A DNA stretch of 7,782 bases, from assembly GCA_037147235.1 (NCBI GenBank), contig JBAWVO010000302.1:1-7782 (forward strand), in the 5' to 3' direction. Both the position numbers and the translations under genes were made by a program. The stretch comes from JANXQG01 sp037147235. GTDB lineage: Bacteria > Planctomycetota > Planctomycetia > Pirellulales > Thermoguttaceae. The notes beneath the pieces were generated by a model that was given only the letters and a program-made list of their open reading frames with translations, had not been told where the DNA came from and ran no database searches. Shown one piece after another: positions 1 through 7,782 of this stretch (position 1 is the stretch's first letter; every line of letters starts with the position of its first letter).

Positions 1-1
1 C

Positions 2-2739
<2,738 letters not shown>

Positions 2740-2743
<4 letters not shown>

Positions 2744-3801
2744 AGATTCTAGTTGTCGACGACGACGATATCGCCCGCGCGATGGTTCGCAAGATCCTGA
2801 TGAAGGAAAACCATGAAGTGGTCCTGGCCCGGGACGGCGAGGAGGCACTGAACATTCTGCACCACAGCGACATTCGTGTCGTCATCTCGGATTGGAATAT
2901 GCCAAAAATGGATGGCGTGCAGTTGTGCCAACGCATCCGCGAAGCGACGAGCCTGTCGTATATCTACGTGATCTTGGTCACGTCGCGATCGACCAAGGAC
3001 GAAATGCTCGTCGGACTTTGGACAGGTGCGGATGACTACATCACTAAGCCGTTCGATCCCATGGAACTCATGCTTCGTGTCCGCAATGCCCAGCGGATCG
3101 TCTCGCTTGAAGTTGCCGCGGTAACGATCTTCTGCCTGGCAAAACTAGCCGAGTCGAAGGACGGTGAGACGGGGCAACACCTGGAACGCATACGAGGCTA
3201 CAGCAAGCTACTCGCCGCACAGATCATGACAGATGAGATGATTGCCCGGCAGTTGCCCGCCTGTTTCCCCGAGTTGATCCACCAGACGAGTCCGCTGCAC
3301 GACATCGGTAAAGTGGGGATTCCCGACAGCATTTTACTGAAACCGGGCAGCCTCAACGACGAAGAGTGGACGGTCATGAAACGGCATACCGAGATTGGCG
3401 CCGAGACTTTGGACGCCGCCCTGCGCACGCACCCCAGCGCGGAGTTTCTTCGCATCGCCCGCGACATTGCTTGGGGGCACCACGAGCGATGGGATGGCAG
3501 TGGATATCCTCGCGGATTAAAAGGGCAGGACATCCCGTGGGCCGCACGGATCGTTGCTTTGGCCGACGTCTACGATGCGTTGACAACTCGCCGGGTCTAC
3601 AAAGCGGCCATGCCCCACGAGGTTGCCCGCGGCATCATTCTCCAGGGGACCAGCAACCACTTCGACCCGCGCGTCGTTCAGGCGTTCCTGGCCACGGAGG
3701 GGGAGTTCCTCGCCTTGCAACAGAGCCGAGCCGAGCCGAGCGTGCAGCACGAAACCGCCCAAGACCCGCAGGCTGAGGTGGACGTCGTAGCCATTGGATA
3801 G
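2740..3801 (+). CDS. Response regulator with HD-GYP domain, predicted cyclic di-GMP phosphodiesterase
   Basis: 353-residue cytoplasmic protein of RpfG-like architecture, the likely output of the upstream kinase. The REC domain (about 1-120) has the acidic cluster D7-D10, phospho-acceptor D51 in SDWNMPKMDG, T81 and K103 in TKPF. The HD-GYP domain (about 125-320) has H147 (GQHLER), the HD pair H187-D188 in LHDIGKVGIPD, H216, then HHERWDGSGYP with H247, H248 and G255-Y256-P257, and D276 in LADVYDAL. All metal ligands and the GYP motif are present, so hydrolysis of cyclic di-GMP to pGpG or GMP is expected; this is inferred from the family. Residues 320-353 form a polar, Ala/Glu/Gln-rich tail without recognisable domain. 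The ATG lies inside the ATGA overlap with the kinase stop. A GAGGA ribosome binding site at 2726-2730, 9 bases upstream, supports this start. Translational coupling with the kinase is likely. Confidence 0.95.
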
Positions 3802-3819
3802 CCCGCAGGTACTCCAGGT

Positions 3820-3933
3820 GTGTGGCAAGATTTTCTGGCAATCGCGTGGCACGGGCTTCCAGCCCGTGGAATTCGACACGGGCAAGATGCCCGTGCCACG
3901 GTGGCGTCCGTCTGCCGGAGAATCTTGCCACAC
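3820..3933. repeat. Compound interspersed inverted repeat (GTGILPV / TGWKPVPR type) between convergent genes
   Basis: Nested inverted repeat filling most of the 167-base gap between the HD-GYP gene and the C25 peptidase gene. Outer arms 3820-3840 and 3913-3933 are reverse complements at 19 of 21 positions. Inner arms TGGCACGGGC (3847-3856) and GCCCGTGCCA (3889-3898) match perfectly. Each inner arm also folds alone: CACGGGCT/AGCCCGTG (3850-3857, 3861-3868; loop TCC) and CACGGGCA/TGCCCGTG (3877-3884, 3888-3895; loop AGA). Weaker similarity continues outward to about 3803 and 3948. The minus strand reads GTGILPV and TGWKPVPR, peptides I recall from repeat-derived spurious ORFs of planctomycetes. 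There is no transposase. The hairpins could end or protect the 3' ends of both convergent transcripts, although neither is followed by a T-run. Confidence 0.8.
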
Positions 3934-3968
3934 AGGCACTCCGGCAGGCTTTGTTGTGGCCGCCGATT

Positions 3969-5600
3969 CTACGGCAACATTGCAGCCATGATGCTGCCCG
4001 ATTTCCTTGGCCTCACGACCTCGACGGCGGCCGAACCCATGGCCATGTCGGTCTTTCCGGCCACGAAAACGCATACGTGGTATTCACCCGCCGCTTCCGC
4101 CGGAACGTCAATTTGCGTCTGGAAACGGCCCTCGCGGACCCCCAGTTCAACACGCTTCACCCGCCGGTCGTTCGCCCGTTGATAGACCTCGTCGAGCGAT
4201 GCCAGTTCCTCGTCACCCGCCGGATAAACGCTGCGAGACGGCCACGAACCGCGAATTCTATCGCGCCGCAGAACGAGTTCTACTGTCGCTCGCCCGTCGA
4301 TTGGCGAAGTGCCGTCGATCTGAAGGCTTCCGCCGGCCGGCACGGCCTTTGCAATTCGGACTTCCATCGGCTTAGGATGCCGCATGCGAAGAAGCGGATC
4401 ACCGATCAGGTTGAACATCAACACATGTTCGGCCCGCTCGACTGCCAACTCTTTGCCCGAAGGACTGATCATCGAAGCGATCGAATCGAGCATCGCCCGC
4501 CGTGCATCGTCTTTGCTAGGCTCCTTGAGCATGTTTTGTTTGGCATGTAGCATGGCTTCGCCCAAAGTTTCGCAACGCCCTCGAAAACACTCGTTGGTCA
4601 GGTTCGTGGCCATCACGGTCAGGGCATACGGCATGGTCACCCGCGTGCCGGCCACGACGGCCACCGGTCCGCCCGGCGAACCGATCAGCGCGCTGGCTAG
4701 GCATCGGTCGCGGGCGTCGAGCGCGCCTGCATAGCATGAAAGGAACATTGCAATCGGGCGACCCACCTCTCCACGGAGCGCAGAGGCGTCCGCCGCTTCC
4801 AGAATAGGATAGTCGCCGCCGGGCACTTCCATCCGCGCCGTTTCACTGATCGCACTGTGTCCGATGTAAACCCAAAACAGCGAGCCTTCATCAAGCCGCT
4901 CGATGGCCGCCTCGTGAATTCGCCGCGGGTCAGGGCAGTAAGGGCTTCGCCAGTTACCGTAGGTCATTGAGACATGGTATTCGGCCGGAATATTCTGCGT
5001 GAGGAACATCTTCGCGGCCGATTCCAACACGGTATCGGCCAGGGGACCGAAGTTGCCCACTCCTGCGACGAAGTTCATCCGCTGCCGCCAGGGGCCGAAG
5101 TCGGTCGATCGTTCATAGGCCACGATCTTCTTGATGATCGCGGTGAGTTCTTCCGGCGATTCGGCCGGAAGTCGGCCGATGGCGACCGCGGGCACGGGAT
5201 TTTCATCGCTAGCCTTGTCGGTCTGCACGTACCAGTTATCGGTTGGAATCGTCGGAGTGGAGCCCCATTTCACATTGACCCGTGCTTTGGCGTAATGCAT
5301 CGGCACGCTGCGGGCCCGCACAACGGCATCTTTGTACAGCATCGGATCGGCACCACCTACCAGCAGCACGAATCGCAACCGGCCGCCTTGGACCCGTCGC
5401 AGAATCTGTCCGCGAATCTCCTCGGCCGAACCCAGGTTGGAAAGTACCCCGATTTGATGCCCCTGGCTAGTTCGCAGTTCAAGCCAAGGCTTCATCGCCT
5501 GGCGGAATTCGGTCGGGCAAACGACGACGGTATCCAGCGTGGGTTCGGCAACCGGACTGGCGGCGACCGCCAGGAGCAATGCGACGAGGGGAGGCGACAT
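3969..5600 (-). CDS. Secreted gingipain-like cysteine peptidase (peptidase family C25)
   Basis: 543-residue putative exported endopeptidase of clan CD. An N-terminal hydrophobic stretch (about residues 4-15, then Ala/Ser-rich to about 20) looks like a signal peptide. The catalytic domain (about 23-408) follows the gingipain order: FVLLVGG (77-83), VAIGRLP (139-145) followed by a helix ending in AYERS, catalytic His248 in YIGHSAISE, catalytic Cys289 in FLSCYAG, VAVVAGT (313-319), and LIGDPLLRMR (398-407), equivalent to the gingipain FGDPSL. The catalytic domain starts right after the signal, so the roughly 200-residue propeptide of classical gingipains is missing. Residues about 411-531 form a beta-rich, probably Ig-like tail; I see no type IX secretion signal. 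The start is supported by a GGAG ribosome binding site (plus-strand 5606-5609), 5 bases upstream. It converges on the HD-GYP gene across the palindromic repeat and diverges from the tRNA unit. Substrate specificity is unknown. Confidence 0.9.
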   Translation of the reverse strand: MSPPLVALLLAVAASPVAEPTLDTVVVCPTEFRQAMKPWLELRTSQGHQIGVLSNLGSAEEIRGQILRRVQGGRLRFVLLVGGADPMLYKDAVVRARSVPMHYAKARVNVKWGSTPTIPTDNWYVQTDKASDENPVPAVAIGRLPAESPEELTAIIKKIVAYERSTDFGPWRQRMNFVAGVGNFGPLADTVLESAAKMFLTQNIPAEYHVSMTYGNWRSPYCPDPRRIHEAAIERLDEGSLFWVYIGHSAISETARMEVPGGDYPILEAADASALRGEVGRPIAMFLSCYAGALDARDRCLASALIGSPGGPVAVVAGTRVTMPYALTVMATNLTNECFRGRCETLGEAMLHAKQNMLKEPSKDDARRAMLDSIASMISPSGKELAVERAEHVLMFNLIGDPLLRMRHPKPMEVRIAKAVPAGGSLQIDGTSPIDGRATVELVLRRDRIRGSWPSRSVYPAGDEELASLDEVYQRANDRRVKRVELGVREGRFQTQIDVPAEAAGEYHVCVFVAGKTDMAMGSAAVEVVRPRKSGSIMAAMLP

Positions 5601-5707
5601 AAGAACTCCGTTTCGAGCGGGGGAATTTTGGCCGTAAGTCTACGCTTTTGGCCCGGTGAGCCGCAAGGTGAAACGGCTGACATTTGTTTGCCGAGGCTCC
5701 AATCATG

Positions 5708-5740
5708 ACGGCCATTTATGGCCGTTTCCCGCGTAAGCGG
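5708..5740. repeat. Two-hairpin repeat motif, copy 1
   Basis: First hairpin: ACGGCCA (5708-5714), loop TTTA, TGGCCGT (5719-5725), a perfect 7-base-pair stem. Second hairpin: CCGC (5729-5732), loop GTAA, GCGG (5737-5740). Followed by TAAT. A diverged copy in the same orientation lies 94 bases to the right. Whether it acts as RNA or DNA, and from which strand, cannot be told here. Confidence 0.6.
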
Positions 5741-5750
5741 TAATAGGCCC

Positions 5751-5762
5751 GACGTAAACGTC
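5751..5762. repeat. Short inverted repeat GACGT-AA-ACGTC
   Basis: Perfect 5-base arms with a 2-base spacer, located 10 bases after the first two-hairpin copy. Size and symmetry suit a dimeric regulator half-site pair, but sites this short occur often by chance and no regulator is encoded nearby apart from the HD-GYP protein, which has no DNA-binding domain. Confidence 0.3.
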
Positions 5763-5781
5763 TTGTCCTTACCCACATCTT

Positions 5782-5793
5782 TCGGCCGGCCGA
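5782..5793. repeat. Perfect 12-base palindrome TCGGCCGGCCGA
   Basis: Self-complementary over all 12 bases and centred between the two copies of the two-hairpin motif. It could be an operator or part of a larger folded element. GC-rich palindromes of this length are fairly common in GC-rich genomes, so function is uncertain. Confidence 0.35.
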
Positions 5794-5801
5794 GCGTCTT
5801 C

Positions 5802-5833
5802 ATGCCATTTATGGTCATTCCCGGCGCAGCCGG
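5802..5833. repeat. Two-hairpin repeat motif, copy 2
   Basis: Shares GCCATTTATGG and the following TT-CCC...GG-TA framework with copy 1. First hairpin: ATGCCA (5802-5807), loop TTTA, TGGTCAT (5812-5818), with one bulged base. Second hairpin: CCGGC (5821-5825), loop GCA, GCCGG (5829-5833). The stems differ in sequence from copy 1 but still pair, which hints at selection for the folded form. Confidence 0.55.
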
Positions 5834-5859
5834 TACTTGAGTCAACTGAATACCCTTAT

Positions 5860-5878
5860 AGGAAAAACTACTTTTCCT
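5860..5878. repeat. AT-rich hairpin upstream of the tRNA promoter
   Basis: AGGAAAA (5860-5866) and TTTTCCT (5872-5878) are perfect inverted arms around the loop ACTAC. No gene ends here on either strand, so it is not an obvious terminator. It sits about 13 bases upstream of the predicted -35 region of the tRNA promoter and could be a curved or protein-bound upstream element. Confidence 0.4.
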
Positions 5879-5891
5879 TTCCAGTTCTCCT

Positions 5892-5920
5892 TGCACACAC
5901 CCGGTAGTACAGTGTATATT
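5892..5920 (+). promoter_or_regulatory. Predicted sigma-70-type promoter for tRNA-Gly and the downstream gene
   Basis: A -10 element TATATT (5915-5920, five of six consensus bases) lies 17 bases from TGCACA (5892-5897, four of six matches to TTGACA). Transcription would start near 5926-5928, leaving a leader of about 38 bases before the tRNA. The region is clearly more AT-rich than its surroundings. No other good promoter was seen between it and the coiled-coil gene. Confidence 0.45.
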
Positions 5921-5964
5921 TAAGGGAGTGGTGTGGTTCGGTTCGGCCCATCCCACCAAAATAT

Positions 5965-6036
5965 GCGGGAGTAACTCAGTGGTAGAGTATCGCCTTCCCA
6001 AGGCGACTGTCGAGGGTTCGATCCCCTTCTCCCGCT
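5965..6036 (+). tRNA. tRNA-Gly (anticodon CCC)
   Basis: A complete 72-base cloverleaf, including the discriminator, can be drawn. Acceptor arms GCGGGAG (5965-5971) and CTCCCGC (6029-6035) pair perfectly, with discriminator T at 6036. The D-arm is ACTC/GAGT. The anticodon stem TCGCC/GGCGA encloses the loop TTCCCAA, with CCC at 5997-5999. The variable loop has five bases, and the T-arm GAGGG-TTCGATC-CCCTT holds one G-U pair. It decodes GGG. The 3' CCA is not encoded and must be added by nucleotidyltransferase. The gene lies 11 bases upstream of the next start codon, so it probably shares that gene's transcript. Confidence 0.95.
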
Positions 6037-6047
6037 CTCGATGAGTC

Positions 6048-7715
6048 ATGGACAATCTTCTCAAAGAAATCGGGCGGGTCCAACGCCGCTTGGCCCTCCA
6101 ACGCTTCCTGGGCGTGCTGGGTTGGTGCTGGTGCGTGTCATTGCTTGCGGCCGCGGCTGTGGTTGGCGCGACGCGGTTCTATCCGCTGGGCATCATCGAT
6201 GGGCAATGGATTCTCGGCTTCCTCGCGGTGGGGCTGATTGCGGCCCTCGGTTGGACGCTCTTGGCCATCACGCCGAGATTGCAAGCCGCCTTGGAGATCG
6301 ATCATCGCTTTGGGCTGAAGGAACGCATCTCTAGTACGTTGGTCATGAATCCTTCAGACCGCGCGACGGTAGCCGGCCAGGCCCTGATTGCCGATGCCGA
6401 CGCTCGCTTGCGGCGGATCGCGGTGCTGGAGAAATTTCCCGTTCGCCCCCCGCGGCAGCTCCTCTTGCCGCTGCTGCCGGCGATACTGCTTGTGGTTTTG
6501 ATCTTCCGTCCCGCCATGCAGAAAAAAGCAATGGAGGCCATGGAGGCGTCCGCCACGCAACCGCCGCTGGAAGTGAAGAAGTCAGCCGAAGACTTGCGGC
6601 AAAAGCTGGTCGAGCGCCGCAAGCAGGCCGAAAAAGATGGCCTCAAAGATGCCTCGGAACTTCTCAAGCGTCTGGAAGAAGGAACCCAAGAGATCCAGGC
6701 CCAAACGCAGCGTGAAAAGGCACTCGTCCAACTGAACGACCTCGCTCGCGAGTTGCAGGAACGGCGTAAACAACTCGGTGGCGGGGGCGATGCGATGAAA
6801 CGGCAGATGGAAAAGGTTCAAGACATCATGCGTGGCCCAGCCGATGAGCTGGCCAAAGCACTTTCCAAGAGCGATTTCCAGAAGGCCGCGCAGGCACTCG
6901 AGAAACTCCGGAAGAAACTGGCCAACGCTGAGCTAGACTCGACCAAGAAAGAAGATTTGGCCCAACAGCTCCAGCAAATCGAGCAAAAGGTCGATCAGAT
7001 AGCCCAACAGGCCAAGGACGCCCAGGCTGACTTGCGGAAGCGCGCCGAGCAAATGAAACTCTCAGGCGACGCGGCCGCCGCCAATAAGCTCGAAGACGAA
7101 ATCCAAAAACTCCAACAGCAAGGCCCACGGATGGAAACCTTGCAGAACTTAGCCAACAAGCTCGGGCAATGTTCCAAGCAGATGGAGCAGGGGCGAAACG
7201 TTCAGGCCGCCCAGGCGATGCAGGATGTCTTGGAGCAGATGCAGGAAATGGCCCGACAGCAGAGCGAACTCAAAACGCTCGACGGTGCCATGGAACAACT
7301 GGCCGACGCCCGGCGGCAGATGAACTGCGACCAATGCGGCGGCAAAGGCTGCGAGAAATGTCAAGGCGGGAGCAACGCCGAGGTAATGCCTGCCGGCGGA
7401 GGCGAGGGCGACAATCAAAATGGCAAGCCCGGCCAGGGTTTGGGCAAAGGCCGCGGAAACGGCACACGCCCCGAGGAGAAGACGAGCGGCACGTTCTTCG
7501 ACTCGCGCGTGCGGCAAACCGTCGGCAAGGGAGCGTCCCGAATCACCGGTTTGACCGGCGGCCCGAACCTGAAGAACCAGGCCGAAGCCGAGATTCAGAA
7601 GGCCGTCACCGAGATCGAGCATGGCAGCACCGACCCCTTAAGCGGCCAGCGCCTGCCCAAAAAACAGAGTGAACACGCCCGACAGTATTTTGATAGCTTT
7701 CGGGAAGGAAAGTAG
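6048..7715 (+). CDS. Uncharacterised membrane-anchored Gln/Lys-rich coiled-coil protein with four-Cys knuckle
   Basis: 555 residues. I cannot assign a function. Two N-terminal hydrophobic segments (about 21-41 and 53-75) and a third (about 136-154) predict membrane anchoring. A long charged helical, coiled-coil region (about 160-425) follows, rich in Gln, Lys, Glu and Ala. CDQCGGKGCEKC (427-438) resembles one zinc-binding repeat of a DnaJ-type finger. A Gly/Asn-rich linker (about 441-475) leads to a conserved-looking C-terminus (about 480-555) ending in LPKKQSEHARQYFDSFREGK. The layout, TM helices before a Q-rich coiled coil, recalls DUF4175/TIGR02302-like proteins and planctomycete proteins near MoxR/BatA-type operons; that comparison is from memory. 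No signal peptidase site is evident. The chosen ATG has only a poor ribosome binding site, but the protein reads naturally from MDNLLKEIGRVQRRL. It follows the tRNA by 11 bases. Confidence 0.88.
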   Translation: MDNLLKEIGRVQRRLALQRFLGVLGWCWCVSLLAAAAVVGATRFYPLGIIDGQWILGFLAVGLIAALGWTLLAITPRLQAALEIDHRFGLKERISSTLVMNPSDRATVAGQALIADADARLRRIAVLEKFPVRPPRQLLLPLLPAILLVVLIFRPAMQKKAMEAMEASATQPPLEVKKSAEDLRQKLVERRKQAEKDGLKDASELLKRLEEGTQEIQAQTQREKALVQLNDLARELQERRKQLGGGGDAMKRQMEKVQDIMRGPADELAKALSKSDFQKAAQALEKLRKKLANAELDSTKKEDLAQQLQQIEQKVDQIAQQAKDAQADLRKRAEQMKLSGDAAAANKLEDEIQKLQQQGPRMETLQNLANKLGQCSKQMEQGRNVQAAQAMQDVLEQMQEMARQQSELKTLDGAMEQLADARRQMNCDQCGGKGCEKCQGGSNAEVMPAGGGEGDNQNGKPGQGLGKGRGNGTRPEEKTSGTFFDSRVRQTVGKGASRITGLTGGPNLKNQAEAEIQKAVTEIEHGSTDPLSGQRLPKKQSEHARQYFDSFREGK

Positions 7716-7755
7716 GGTGCTTAGTTCTTCGGCTCTTCCGGTTTTAGGTGCAGAA

Positions 7756-7782
7756 GTAGGGTGGGGAGAGTGAAACGAGCCC
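7756..7782. repeat. Truncated interspersed palindromic repeat at right edge
   Basis: GTAGGGTGGGG followed by GAGAGTGAAACGAGCCC resembles the left part of dispersed repeats of the general form GTAGGGTGGGnnGAGnGAAnCGAGnCCCACC, which I recall from planctomycete and other environmental genomes. The matching right arm (expected CCCACC) would fall beyond the window. The same AAGTAGGGTG decamer occurs at 7710-7719, over the stop codon of the preceding gene. Confidence 0.4.

Larger units (their letters stand above)
5601..5964. other. Structured intergenic region between divergent C25 peptidase and tRNA-Gly units
   Basis: 364 bases without a credible gene. It must carry the promoters for the leftward peptidase gene and the rightward tRNA. 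Contents from left to right: the peptidase ribosome binding site; a short hairpin AGCCG/CGGCT (5659-5663, 5674-5678); the first two-hairpin motif (5708-5740); GACGT-AA-ACGTC (5751-5762); a 12-base perfect palindrome (5782-5793); the second two-hairpin motif (5802-5833); an AT-rich hairpin (5860-5878); and a likely promoter (5892-5920). For the peptidase I find only a weak leftward candidate on the minus strand, TTGCGG then 18 bases then TAGACT. Confidence 0.7.

Noticed and set aside
3850..3895. Classical Rho-independent terminator for the HD-GYP gene
   Set aside because: The hairpins are strong but neither strand has a T-run after the stem, so the region is better described as a repeat with only possible terminator activity.
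3799..3968. Complete insertion sequence or MITE with target duplication
   Set aside because: No transposase is present and I could not find a convincing direct duplication flanking the inverted repeat.
3517..4074. Minus- and plus-strand open frames running through the intergenic repeat (for example 3517-4074 minus, 3794-3991 plus, 3822-4550 plus)
   Set aside because: They are translations of the palindromic repeat extended into the well-supported HD-GYP and C25 genes in other frames.
5708..5833. CRISPR-like array
   Set aside because: Only two diverged copies exist, without regular repeat-spacer structure and without cas genes.
5492..6064. Minus-strand open frame of 190 codons crossing the tRNA, reading GIEPSTVALGRRYSTTELLP
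   Set aside because: That peptide is the antisense translation of a tRNA-Gly, a well-known source of spurious protein entries. The frame also overlaps the start of the C25 gene in another frame and shows no conserved domain.
6041..6334. ATG at 6041 starting a different plus-strand frame
   Set aside because: Its product is Arg/Gly-rich with no domain and stops early. The frame from 6048 gives a long protein with TM helices and a coiled coil.

Overview
This window looks like a chromosomal segment of a planctomycete, probably of the Pirellulales type. The evidence is indirect. Moderately GC-rich genes are separated by interspersed palindromic repeats whose translations read GTGILPV and TGWKPVPR, peptides I recall as typical of repeat-derived spurious ORFs in Rhodopirellula-like genomes. 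A second repeat fragment of a type I associate with that phylum sits at the right edge. The large uncharacterised Gln/Lys-rich coiled-coil membrane protein also fits. No taxon-defining marker gene is present, so the assignment is an inference.

Layout. (1) Positions 2-3801, + strand: a two-gene signalling operon with a 4-base ATGA overlap. The first gene, cut by the left edge, is a hybrid histidine kinase with the order end of an extracytoplasmic sensor, TM, HAMP, HisKA, HATPase, REC, REC, Hpt. The second is a REC-HD-GYP response regulator predicted to hydrolyse cyclic di-GMP. Together they hold every phospho-acceptor of a His-Asp-His-Asp relay. (2) Positions 3802-3968: a short gap between convergent genes, filled by a compound inverted repeat with two internal hairpins. 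(3) Positions 3969-5600, - strand: a secreted gingipain-like (family C25) cysteine peptidase with a visible His/Cys dyad and a C-terminal beta/Ig-like region. (4) Positions 5601-5964: a 364-base non-coding region with two diverged copies of a two-hairpin motif, other short palindromes, and a probable promoter facing right. (5) Positions 5965-6036, + strand: tRNA-Gly with anticodon CCC. (6) Positions 6048-7715, + strand: a 555-residue membrane-anchored coiled-coil protein with a four-Cys CxxC...CxxC knuckle. Its start codon lies only 11 bases beyond the tRNA. (7) Positions 7716-7782: a short tail ending in a truncated interspersed repeat.

How the parts relate. The kinase and HD-GYP regulator almost certainly work together. 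The peptidase is convergent to them and divergent from the tRNA and membrane-protein unit, so nothing in the arrangement links it functionally to either side. The tRNA and membrane-protein gene probably share a transcript. The coding content is mostly ordinary. The most unusual signals are the repeat structures in the two intergenic regions, the tRNA-mRNA junction, and the uncharacterised coiled-coil protein.
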